The notes below the pieces were generated by a model that worked only from the letters and a program-made list of their open reading frames with translations, was not told where the DNA came from and searched no databases. From Acidobacteriota bacterium (GTDB lineage Bacteria > Acidobacteriota > Polarisedimenticolia > J045), in the NCBI GenBank assembly GCA_020350085.1, contig CP070706.1, positions 365,991 to 380,558 of the forward strand: a stretch of 14,568 nucleotides of DNA, in the 5' to 3' direction. This document shows positions 8,538 to 14,568 of this stretch, piece after piece (within the stretch, counting starts at the first letter, position 1; each line of letters opens with the position of its first letter). Position numbers and translations under genes: made by a program.

Positions 8538-8879
8538 TCAGGCAGAGCGCGGAGGAGCGCGAGGACCGACAACGAGAGGCTCGCCACGTGTGAAGTCCGC
8601 CGCGCCTGCGGCCGCGATGACGCAGAACGGGCCGAACGCCGGGACAACCACCACCGCCACGGCGTCCACGGTCGACGGCTGGCGTGCCAGACCACAGGCC
8701 GGGCAGATGTCACCGCGCAGCAGTAGAACATCTGATTCCGCGCCAGCAGACAGCTGCGCGACCGAGCAGACCCGACTCACATGAGTGTGAACCCCTCCTG
8801 CAGCAGCGGAGAGAGTCAGTCCCACGAGAGCCGCCCAAACCGACGCGCGATGAACTCGACGAGTGGCCGTACAGCTCAT
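8538..8879 (-). CDS. Small exported or membrane-anchored His/Cys protein with CPAC motif (DUF2946-like)
   Basis: A 113-aa protein. A basic N-terminus and hydrophobic stretch (about 12-28) form a signal peptide or anchor. Next come 'GGVHTHVSRVC' (28-38), a C59-P-A-C62 motif in 'GDICPACGLARQ', and a second hydrophobic stretch (about 73-93) containing C86. It ends in 'VGPRAPPRSA'. The plan (leader, His pair, CxxC, second helix, terminal R-A-P-P) recalls the small DUF2946-like proteins found next to metal-related TonB receptors; that assignment is from memory of the family pattern. H31, H33, C38, C59 and C62 are possible metal ligands. The ATG has GAGG about 8 nt upstream. It lies 56 nt downstream of the TPR gene and 46 nt before the receptor, so co-transcription is likely. 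A periplasmic metal-handling accessory is inference. Confidence 0.7.
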   Translation of the reverse strand: MSCTATRRVHRASVWAALVGLTLSAAAGGVHTHVSRVCSVAQLSAGAESDVLLLRGDICPACGLARQPSTVDAVAVVVVPAFGPFCVIAAAGAADFTRGEPLVVGPRAPPRSA

Positions 8880-8935
8880 CTCGAGGCCTCATGGCGATGC
8901 GCAGGCGATGTTCGTAGCACGCTGCGACGAACGCG

Positions 8936-9217
8936 TCAATCCTTGCGACCTCGCGCATGCAGCTCTGAATTCGCGGAAGAAACTGCTCTGGCGCGCGACT
9001 GCGCGTCCGCTAAAGCCAGAACCAGCAGCGGCTCGTTCGGATATCTCGCGACCGCCTGCTCGAGGATCGCCAAGGCCTCTTCCGGACGGCCGCGTGCTTC
9101 GGCGATCCGTGCTCGTCGCTGCTCGAGGACCACCCCGGCCGGAGGCAGCTCGGCATGCGCCGATGCCGCCGCGGCGATCATGCCGACGACGACGGTGCTG
9201 GTAGCACGGGGCACCAC
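8936..9217 (-). CDS. Small exported TPR-containing protein, first gene of the ZnuD-like operon
   Basis: A 93-aa product from a GTG at 9217. The frame continues upstream to 9508, but that part crosses the cobalamin riboswitch on the other strand and reads as non-coding. GGAG (9229-9226) lies exactly 8 nt before GTG 9217, and translation from there gives a signal peptide 'TSTVVVGMIAAAASAHA' with predicted cleavage near 22/23. The mature part has one tetratricopeptide-like unit ('RRARIAEARGRPEEALAI' then 'LEQAVARYPNEPLLVLAL') and the first helix of another. At about 70 mature residues it is much shorter than usual TPR scaffolds, so it may act as an oligomer or a partner-binding cap. Its position upstream of the CPAC protein and receptor suggests a role in the same uptake system. 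It could equally be a remnant. Confidence 0.65.
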   Translation of the reverse strand: MVPRATSTVVVGMIAAAASAHAELPPAGVVLEQRRARIAEARGRPEEALAILEQAVARYPNEPLLVLALADAQSRARAVSSANSELHARGRKD

Positions 9218-9252
9218 GTCGAGATCTCCGCAGGGTCTAGAGAGCGGATCTG

Positions 9253-9294
9253 GTCGCGTTGCGCGACGATCGTAGGCTTTTCGACGCTGCGTCG
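9253..9294. promoter_or_regulatory. Paired GC-rich dyads upstream of the metal operon (candidate operator)
   Basis: Two perfect inverted repeats lie 36 to 77 nt upstream of GTG 9217. One is GTCGCG-TTG-CGCGAC (9253-9267); the other is CGACGC-T-GCGTCG (9282-9294). Their centres are 28 bp apart. On the minus strand TACGAT (9274-9269) lies between them and could be a -10 element, although no good -35 is seen. The spacing would suit a dimeric repressor binding twice across a promoter. A Zur- or Fur-type regulator is only a guess, because neither dyad matches an AT-rich classical box. Confidence 0.35.
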
Positions 9295-9397
9295 GCGACG
9301 TCTCGCTGGCGTCACGCGGTCTCCTACGACGAAACCCGTGCCGCGCCACCGGGAAGCCTCGTCCGACATCGCACGCTTGGTTGCACTTTCTCTTCGA

Positions 9398-9620
9398 GCT
9401 GTGGTACTCAAGACCCGTCCGAGAGGACACCTTCCGCCGTTCGGGCAACGGGAAAGGGGTGCAAGTCCCCTGCCGCCCGGCGACTGTGAGCGGTGACGGC
9501 GGCCGCACGCCCGAGAGCTCAAAAGCGGGCAGCCACTGGGGCGCGAGCGACGAGCGAACCCCGGGAAGGCGCGGCCGTCAGGACGACCCGCGAGCCAGGA
9601 GACCGGCCCGAGCGGACAGG
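9398..9620 (+). ncRNA. Cobalamin riboswitch (B12 element, RF00174 class)
   Basis: The conserved blocks occur in order on the plus strand. First is a P3-P4 region with GGGAAAGGGGTGCAAGTCC (9450-9468, where GGTGCAAGTCC is the hallmark). CGACTGTGAGCGG follows, then GCCACTGG and CGGGAAGGCG. The B12 box GACGACCCGCGAGCCAGGAG starts at 9582 and continues ACCGGCC to 9608, against the consensus AGYCAGGAGACCKGCC. A 4-bp GTCC/GGAC stem with a GAGA tetraloop lies in the 5' part. The outer boundaries are approximate because the P1 arms are not clear by eye. These elements bind adenosyl- or other cobalamins and switch off downstream B12 uptake or synthesis genes. The next plus-strand gene is a BtuB-like receptor, as expected. 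Confidence 0.93.
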
Positions 9621-9725
9621 AGTGGAACCGACCAGGGGCAGGTTCCGCCGCTTCCGAGAAAGTGACGGGATCAGCACCGGACCCGTGTTCATCGAGTGCG
9701 GGTTCGTTCTGATCTCGTCGCTGAC

Positions 9726-9780
9726 AAAGCCCCCTCCGGCGGGTTGCCGTCTCGAGCCCGCGCCGGGACGGGGCTTTTCT
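9726..9780 (+). terminator. Intrinsic terminator of the riboswitch expression platform
   Basis: AAAGCCCC (9726-9733) pairs with GGGGCTTT (9770-9777), and GC-rich inner segments (CCGGCGGG against CCCGCGCCGG) extend the stem. A short T-run (TTTTCTCTT) follows. It lies about 110 nt after the B12 box and about 135 nt before the receptor start. Control by premature termination when B12 is bound is therefore the simplest reading. Between box and terminator, GGAACC (9624-9629) and GGTTCC (9641-9646) form another hairpin that may belong to the switch. Confidence 0.75.
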
Positions 9781-9913
9781 CTTCGGCCCGTGCGCCGTGC
9801 GTGCGACGGGCCAGCGCGGAGACGGCTCCGGTCTGTCCGTCTCCGCCGTCCCGACGGCAGCCCTGGGGAGACGGCAGAACGGACTCGGTCTCACGCGCAG
9901 AGAGTGGGCCCAG

Positions 9914-12070
9914 GTGAACGAGCTTTCCCACACGCCCGCGTCCGGCGACGATCGCTCGGCTCCGCGAGGCGTGCCGCGATCTCGCTGCGATCTGACGATC
10001 CGAACGATCGGCGTCCTGGCTCTCGTGCTGTGGACGGCTGCCGCCGCGTCCTTCGGCCAAACCGACGAAGAGCCGGCGGGGGTGGCCGAGGCAGACGAGG
10101 CGGTCGAGGCTTCCGCCCGCGCCGAGGACCGGGCCGGGCAGCAGATCGAGGAGCAGATCGACGTCCGCGCGGAGCGGCCGCCGCTCGACGACCTCGCCGC
10201 CTTCGCCACCGTCGTCGACGTACCGCGTCACGAGGGACGCGCCCTCGATCTCGGTGACCTGCTGCGGCGCGTTCCCGGCGCACGCATTCACGACTACGGC
10301 GGTCTCGGTCGCTTCGCGACGGTGTCCTTGCGCGGATCGACGGCCGAGCAGGTGACCGTGCTCGTCGATGGGGTGCCCCAGAATCGCGCGCTCGGTGGAC
10401 CGGTCGATCTCTCGCCGATCCCTCTCGGTCATCTCGAGCGCGTGACGGTGTTTCGCGGGCTGGCTCCGGCAGCAGCCGGCCTGAGCGGCATTGGCGGTTT
10501 GATCGACATTCGTACCCGTGAGCCGGACGACGTCCCGACCGCACGCTTCGACCTGAGCGCGGGCTCGCTGTCCACGCAACGGTTCGCGGCGAGTTGGAAC
10601 GCCAAGCCCGCTCGCGGACCGGCATTGCTGCTGACCGCCGAGCTGTTCGCGAGCGACGGAGACTTCACCTATCTCGACACGAACTCGACCCCGCTGGTCA
10701 GCACGGACGATGCCCGCAAGACACGCGTGAACAACGACGTGACCACGCGCCACGTGCTGGCCAGAGCGCGCGGGGACGAGCTGACCCATGGCCGCCTCGA
10801 GCTGAGCGCGCGAGTTCTCGACCGCGACCGAGGCATTCCCGGCGTCGACGGGCTCGCGGCCCAGGCCGCCCGCCTCGAGGAAGGCCGCGGCGACGTCCAG
10901 CTGACCTGGATGCCCCGTATCGGTGGAAAGTGGGACACGCTCTCGTTGACGGTCGATGGACTCGTGCGCCGCGATGAGCTGCGCGATCCCCTCGGTGAGG
11001 TCGGCATCGGCGTTCAGGATCAGACGACCGACGTCCGCGGGGGCGGCCTGGCGACGCTCGGCCGACTCGTGCTCGCGGATCATCGGCTGCTCGCGCGCGT
11101 CGAGCTGCGACACGAACGGGTGCGCGTCGAGGACCGCGCGCTGACGCTCGCCGATCGCGGTGGCGCGAGCCGCAGCACGGCCTCGCTGACCGTCGAAGAC
11201 CTTTTCTCGATGGGTCGCGTTTCGTTCGCGCCCGCGGCTCGTTTGGAACGGCGCGAGGATCGCTTCACCGCCGTCAGCGCTGGGCGTTTGCCGCCGCCGA
11301 CCGACGATGTCTCCGAGACGAGGCTGACCGGAAAGCTCGGCCTGGCCGTGGCGCTCGGCGGGAGCTGGACGCTGCGTGGGTCGGCGGGCCGGTTTCATCG
11401 CGCGCCCGGACTCATGGAGCTGTTCGGAGATCGCGGCACGATCGCTGGCAATCCGAGACTCACCCCCGAACGCGGCCTCAACGCCGAGCTGGGCGTCAGT
11501 GGCTCACTGGTGTTCGCGCGCGAATGGCACGCGGACGTCGAGCTGGTCGCGTTCGGCTCGCGTGTCGAGGACATGATCTTGTGGTGGCCGAGAGGGGGAA
11601 GCACGGTCGTCCCCAGCAACCTCGACAAGGCGCGTCTCGTCGGTCTCGAGGCGTGGCTGCGGATCCAGGGCCCGGGCCGGCTCGCCATCGAGGCATCCGC
11701 CACCGTGCAGGACACCGAAGACATCTCGGGCGGGTTTCCCGACGGACAGCCGCTTCCAGGCCGACCGGAGCGCGAGGGGTTCGTCGGCGTGCACTGGCTG
11801 CCCCGCGGCTGGGACCTGAGATGGGAGCTGACCTACGTCGGAGAGAACCCAACCGACAGGTTCGACACGCCGGCGCTGCGCTTACCGGCGCGCGTGCTGC
11901 ACGACGCGCGCATCGGCTGCATCGTGCACCAAAGCGCGCGCGGCGAGCTCGAGCTGGGGCTCGAGGCGCTCAACGTGTTCGATCGCGAAACGCGCGACGT
12001 CGCCCGTTTCCCCCTTCCAGGCCGCATGCTGTTTCTCGAGCTGGCCTGGCGGCTCGGAGGTGAGAGGTGA
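9914..12070 (+). CDS. BtuB-like TonB-dependent receptor under cobalamin riboswitch control
   Basis: A receptor of about 718 aa predicted to carry vitamin B12 or another corrinoid across the outer membrane. From GTG 9914 a signal peptide spans about 22-48 ('IGVLALVLWTAAAASFGQ'). An acidic/Ala-rich linker and a TonB box-like 'EQIDVRAERP' follow. The plug includes 'LDLGDLLRRVPGARIHDYGG', 'TVSLRGSTAEQVTVLVDG' and 'IGGLIDIRTR'. The barrel ends in a short basic tail (GGER) after the last aromatic strand. Assignment to B12 rests on the upstream riboswitch plus the BtuB-like plug and compact size. The start is uncertain: 9914 has only a weak AGAG (9901-9904) upstream, GTG 9971 would give a tidier 30-residue signal peptide, and the open frame reaches GTG 9797. 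The stop overlaps the next gene's start (GTGA, 12067-12070). Confidence 0.87.
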   Translation: MNELSHTPASGDDRSAPRGVPRSRCDLTIRTIGVLALVLWTAAAASFGQTDEEPAGVAEADEAVEASARAEDRAGQQIEEQIDVRAERPPLDDLAAFATVVDVPRHEGRALDLGDLLRRVPGARIHDYGGLGRFATVSLRGSTAEQVTVLVDGVPQNRALGGPVDLSPIPLGHLERVTVFRGLAPAAAGLSGIGGLIDIRTREPDDVPTARFDLSAGSLSTQRFAASWNAKPARGPALLLTAELFASDGDFTYLDTNSTPLVSTDDARKTRVNNDVTTRHVLARARGDELTHGRLELSARVLDRDRGIPGVDGLAAQAARLEEGRGDVQLTWMPRIGGKWDTLSLTVDGLVRRDELRDPLGEVGIGVQDQTTDVRGGGLATLGRLVLADHRLLARVELRHERVRVEDRALTLADRGGASRSTASLTVEDLFSMGRVSFAPAARLERREDRFTAVSAGRLPPPTDDVSETRLTGKLGLAVALGGSWTLRGSAGRFHRAPGLMELFGDRGTIAGNPRLTPERGLNAELGVSGSLVFAREWHADVELVAFGSRVEDMILWWPRGGSTVVPSNLDKARLVGLEAWLRIQGPGRLAIEASATVQDTEDISGGFPDGQPLPGRPEREGFVGVHWLPRGWDLRWELTYVGENPTDRFDTPALRLPARVLHDARIGCIVHQSARGELELGLEALNVFDRETRDVARFPLPGRMLFLELAWRLGGER

Positions 12071-13632
12071 GCCGAGCCGTGAGACGTGCCCTCGACAGTG
12101 CGGGCCCACCGGTCGGATTCGTCATGCTTTCCGCGATGTTGCTGGCACCGCTCGGATGCGGTGGCGATTTTCTGCCCCCGCCGGGCGAGGTCACAGGGAC
12201 CGAATCTGCTCCGCTGGGCCAGGTCGTCGACGCCGTTGTCGAGCTTCCGTTTCTGACCGTCGCAGGCGCGTCGTCGGCCGGCGCGCGGCTCGAGCTCGAG
12301 TTGCGTATCGACGGTGCCGGTGACGGTCAGCATCCGGCCCGCGTGCGATACCTCGAGGCCACGCTCGGCGGTCAGCCGGCCGTGCTCGAGGATCTTTCGA
12401 CCGGCCTGACGGACGTGCGCGTGGCGGGCGAGAGCTGGAGCACCGGTCGCATCGGGCCGGTTTCGATCGAGGGCGCGGGCTTCGAGTTCATTCTTCGCGG
12501 CACGATCAGCGCGACGGATCGATTCTTCGTCGAAGGCACCAGCTGGGAAAGTCAGAGCGGACTCGACGGCACGTTCCGCGCCTGGCGCAGGCATCGCTTC
12601 GCGCTCGCAGGGACGGACTTTTTCGCCAGCGGGCGCGTGGCGATCGTGGAGCTCGGCCGCGGTGGCGCGATCAGCGTGCGCAACAATCTTTCGCAGGCCA
12701 GCTCCGACCCCGTGCTGCGGCAGACCGGCCACGGTCTTTTCGTCATCAATCGTTTCTCGCACGACAACCTGCAGCGCCTCGATCCGGCGGCGAATTTCGC
12801 CACCTCGTGGCAGGCCTCGACGGGACAGGGCTCGAACCCACACGACGTGTTGCTGCTCGATGAACGGAAGCTCTACGTCACGCGCTTCGAGCCACCGTTT
12901 AGCGACCTGGCGGTGCTGCTGCCGCAGGGAGGCTCGTTCCGCGGCTCGATCCCACTCGATCAGCTGGCGGAAAACCCAGACGACGTGCCGACGCCGCGAC
13001 CGGACCGGATGGCCCACGCTGGAGGTGTGCTGTTCGTCGGCCTGCAAGACGTCGATCGAACTTTTACGCAGTACGGTGAAGCAAAGCTCGCCGTCGTCGA
13101 CCCCGAGCTCGACGAGGTCGCCGGTGTCGTGCGCCTCGGCGGCAAGAGTCCGGGCACGATCGAGACGCTCGTCGGCACCGATGGTCGCGAGCGTCTCTAC
13201 GTCGCCCTCGCCGGGATCTTCCCCGGGCTGTTGCCGCAAGAGCTCTCCGGTGGCATCGCCGTGGTGGACGTCGCCAACCGTGCGTTCGAGCGCTGGGCAC
13301 TGGACGACGACGACGCGGGAGGAAACATCAACGCCTTCGCACTGGCCCGCGAGGATCTCGGTTACGCCGTGGTGTCCGATGCGCAGTACGTCAGCCGGCT
13401 CGTGGCGTTCGATCCGCGAAGCGGTGAGCTGCGACGCACGCTGCTCGAGACGAGTCAGTTCGTCCCCGAGATCGAGGTTGACTCCGCAGGTGTGCTCGCC
13501 GTGCCGGATCCGTCGTTCGTCGCCCCGCAGCTGTGCCTGTATCGCGTGCCCGCGTCGGCCGACGAGAACGAGCAGCCACTCGGTTGCGTCGCGCTCGAGC
13601 TGCCGCCGTTTTCGATCGAGCCGCTCGACTGA
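12067..13632 (+). CDS. Probable lipoprotein with beta-propeller, BtuG-like partner of the B12 receptor
   Basis: A 521-aa exported protein with a leader 'FVMLSAMLLAPLGCGG' whose Cys31 could be lipidated. The lipobox (P-L-G-C) is imperfect because -3 is Pro. Residues about 40-170 look like a beta-rich domain. Residues about 180-521 contain repeating propeller-like units such as 'GLFVINRFSHDNLQRLDP', 'GSNPHDVLLLDERKLYVT', 'AKLAVVDPELDEVAGVVRLG', 'GGIAVVDVANRAFERW' and 'SRLVAFDPRSGELRRT' (YncE/YVTN style). GTG 12067 has GGAGG (12056-12060) 6 nt upstream and overlaps the receptor stop by 4 nt, so the two are translationally coupled and share the riboswitch. BtuG of Bacteroides is a surface propeller lipoprotein that binds B12 tightly and caps BtuB. 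A similar role here is inference from gene order and fold, not from recognised binding residues. Confidence 0.8.
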   Translation: MSRAVRRALDSAGPPVGFVMLSAMLLAPLGCGGDFLPPPGEVTGTESAPLGQVVDAVVELPFLTVAGASSAGARLELELRIDGAGDGQHPARVRYLEATLGGQPAVLEDLSTGLTDVRVAGESWSTGRIGPVSIEGAGFEFILRGTISATDRFFVEGTSWESQSGLDGTFRAWRRHRFALAGTDFFASGRVAIVELGRGGAISVRNNLSQASSDPVLRQTGHGLFVINRFSHDNLQRLDPAANFATSWQASTGQGSNPHDVLLLDERKLYVTRFEPPFSDLAVLLPQGGSFRGSIPLDQLAENPDDVPTPRPDRMAHAGGVLFVGLQDVDRTFTQYGEAKLAVVDPELDEVAGVVRLGGKSPGTIETLVGTDGRERLYVALAGIFPGLLPQELSGGIAVVDVANRAFERWALDDDDAGGNINAFALAREDLGYAVVSDAQYVSRLVAFDPRSGELRRTLLETSQFVPEIEVDSAGVLAVPDPSFVAPQLCLYRVPASADENEQPLGCVALELPPFSIEPLD

Positions 13633-13717
13633 GCGCATCGGGCCACGGCGCCGGGACAAACCGCCTTGCGCGTGCGACGATGGAGCGAACACAGTGCGAA
13701 GCGACAGGAGGAGTCCG

Positions 13718-14287
13718 ATGCATCCTGGCAGACCCACCTCATGGCTGATCGCTGCCGGTCTGGCGGCGCATGCCAGCCTCGCGCTCGCAGCGGCCGGCGT
13801 CGGCGAGCTGAGTCTCGATGCCGCAGCGGTGGCGGCGGTGGTCAAGTCGGGCATGCCGGGGCCGGTGCCCGTGTCCGTGCCAGGTATGGGCTCGGTGACG
13901 CTCGCTTTCGAAGCCGCTGACACGGTGCGCTTCATCGACGGCGGGCTCGAATCGCGCGTCTCGGTCGCCGTCCAGCCACTCGGTCTGAGCGGGCACGTGG
14001 CCGTTCGCTACGAGCCCGCGATCGACCGGGCCAGCGGCATCGTGCGTCTTCACGCGACGAAGGTGCAGGGCGAGGGGCCGCTCTCCTTGCTGCCGGATCT
14101 GGCGTCGCTGCTGCCTCCTGTCGACCTACCGCGCGGTTTTCGTTGGACGTTTCATCCCCAAGGCGGAACGGCGCGTCAGATGACTCTCGACGTGCACGCC
14201 GTGACGGTCACAGACGAGAGGTTGATCGTCAAGTTCGGCCTGCAGTCGCGTGCGGCTGCTGGCGCCACGGCTTCCGTGCGGGAGTGA
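13718..14287 (+). CDS. Secreted protein of unknown function (possible DUF1439/YceB-like lipid-binding fold)
   Basis: A 189-aa product from ATG 13718, preceded by a very strong AGGAGGAG (13706-13713). The signal peptide is about residues 1-25 ('WLIAAGLAAHASLALAAAG'). The mature part has one helix ('LSLDAAAVAAVV') and then alternating beta strands such as 'SVTLAFEAADTVRFIDGG', 'SRVSVAVQPLGLSGHVAV' and 'LIVKFGLQ'. A leader, an N-terminal helix and long amphipathic strands recall YceB/DUF1439-type tubular lipid-binding proteins. That similarity is weak and the protein is best left as unknown. It starts 85 nt after the propeller gene on the same strand with no clear terminator between, so it may be co-transcribed with the B12 genes. 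The frame is open far upstream to 12662, but that portion is a shadow of the propeller gene. Confidence 0.75.
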   Translation: MHPGRPTSWLIAAGLAAHASLALAAAGVGELSLDAAAVAAVVKSGMPGPVPVSVPGMGSVTLAFEAADTVRFIDGGLESRVSVAVQPLGLSGHVAVRYEPAIDRASGIVRLHATKVQGEGPLSLLPDLASLLPPVDLPRGFRWTFHPQGGTARQMTLDVHAVTVTDERLIVKFGLQSRAAAGATASVRE

Positions 14288-14348
14288 GCCGATCGCCGAG
14301 ACGATGGCGGCGAGACGGCGCGAGCGCGAAAGGGCCGAGGAGCAGGTG

Positions 14349-14568
14349 ATGAGCCACAGAGCAGCGCGACGAGCATCCCAGGTAACGCGCTGCGGTGTGT
14401 GGCTGTCGCTGCTCGCCATGCTCGCCGCGGTGCACGGCGCGCGAGCCGAGGTCGAGATCGACCCCGCTCTCGAGCGCGCTCTCGAACAGGCGGCGACGGC
14501 GGAGCTGATCCCCGGCATCGTGTTTCGACACGCGCAGGTACCGGCGAGCACGATCGAGCGGCGGGCCG
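14349..14568 (+). CDS. N-terminus of an exported protein (gene continues past right edge)
   Basis: ATG 14349 has AGGAG (14338-14342) 6 nt upstream, and the frame stays open to the window end (73 complete codons). It encodes an Arg-rich start, a hydrophobic core 'CGVWLSLLAMLAAVHGARA' and predicted cleavage before 'EVEIDPALERALEQAA'. The segment 'LERALEQAATAELIPGIV' faintly recalls the propeptide start of secreted subtilisin-like proteases, but too little is present to name a family. An in-frame ATG at 14304 would add 15 charged residues and lacks a ribosome binding site. It begins 61 nt after the previous stop on the same strand. Confidence 0.6.
   Translation, partial: MSHRAARRASQVTRCGVWLSLLAMLAAVHGARAEVEIDPALERALEQAATAELIPGIVFRHAQVPASTIERRA

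Noticed and set aside
8492..8731. N-terminal extension of the ZnuD-like receptor frame
   Set aside because: It overlaps the CPAC protein gene and has no coding character. ATG 8491 with GGAG upstream starts directly at the signal peptide.
9218..9508. Upstream extension of the TPR protein frame
   Set aside because: It runs antisense through the riboswitch core and is Arg/Pro-rich nonsense. GTG 9217 has a properly spaced GGAG.
9493..10257. Plus-strand 254-codon open frame starting inside the riboswitch
   Set aside because: It crosses the B12 box and the terminator and then overlaps the receptor gene out of frame. Arg/Gly-rich shadow.
9689..11398. Minus-strand 569-codon open frame opposite the BtuB-like receptor
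   Set aside because: No recognisable domain, and its composition mirrors the plus-strand gene, which has plug and TonB box motifs.
12662..13717. Plus-strand frame upstream of the 189-aa protein, apparently one long 541-codon gene
   Set aside because: This part is Ser/Arg/Cys-rich shadow of the propeller frame. AGGAGGAG and a signal peptide fix the start at 13718.
11833..13935. Minus-strand 700-codon open frame opposite the propeller gene
   Set aside because: It spans three plus-strand gene regions and their ribosome sites. Charged shadow without domain signals.
1..14568. CRISPR arrays, tRNA/rRNA genes, insertion sequences or long direct repeats
   Set aside because: None was seen on reading both strands. 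The repeated sequence is limited to short GC-rich dyads.

Overview
This is a GC-rich stretch (well above 60% by eye) from a Gram-negative, double-membraned bacterium. It carries two TonB-dependent outer-membrane receptors, a periplasmic adaptor, a probable lipoprotein and several secreted proteins. GTG and TTG starts, the codon bias and the gene content would suit a Myxococcota- or other 'deltaproteobacterial'-type genome, but no marker gene in the window fixes the taxon. No rRNA, tRNA, CRISPR array or insertion sequence was seen.

Layout, left to right. (1) 1-1601, minus strand: N-terminal 533 residues of an MFS/POT-type transporter that runs off the left edge and has an unusual soluble insertion between predicted TM7 and TM8. 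(2) 1796-6140, plus strand: a compact four-gene MacAB-like exporter operon made of a membrane-fusion protein, an ATPase and two different FtsX-type permeases, with 46-nt, 4-nt-overlap and 1-nt junctions. The ATPase has a Walker B Asp-to-Glu change. (3) 6230-9217, minus strand: a three-gene set transcribed towards the exporter. It consists of a 93-aa exported TPR protein, a 113-aa exported or membrane-anchored His/Cys protein with a CPAC motif, and a ZnuD-type TonB-dependent receptor. I read this as a metal (zinc, possibly copper) acquisition operon. (4) 9218-9913: the divergent control region. It holds two GC-rich dyads in front of the metal operon and, on the plus strand, a clear cobalamin riboswitch followed by an intrinsic terminator. 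(5) 9914-13632, plus strand: the riboswitch-controlled pair, a BtuB-like TonB-dependent receptor overlapping by 4 nt a 521-aa probable lipoprotein with a predicted beta-propeller. The pairing resembles the BtuB-BtuG vitamin B12 capture system known from Bacteroides. (6) 13718 to the right edge: a 189-aa secreted protein of unknown function and the start of another exported protein.

The two receptor loci diverge from one roughly 700-nt control region. One looks built for metal uptake and the other for corrinoid uptake, each with accessory exported proteins. TonB/ExbBD, TolC, the inner-membrane B12 importer (BtuCDF) and a zinc ABC importer are not in the window and would have to be encoded elsewhere.
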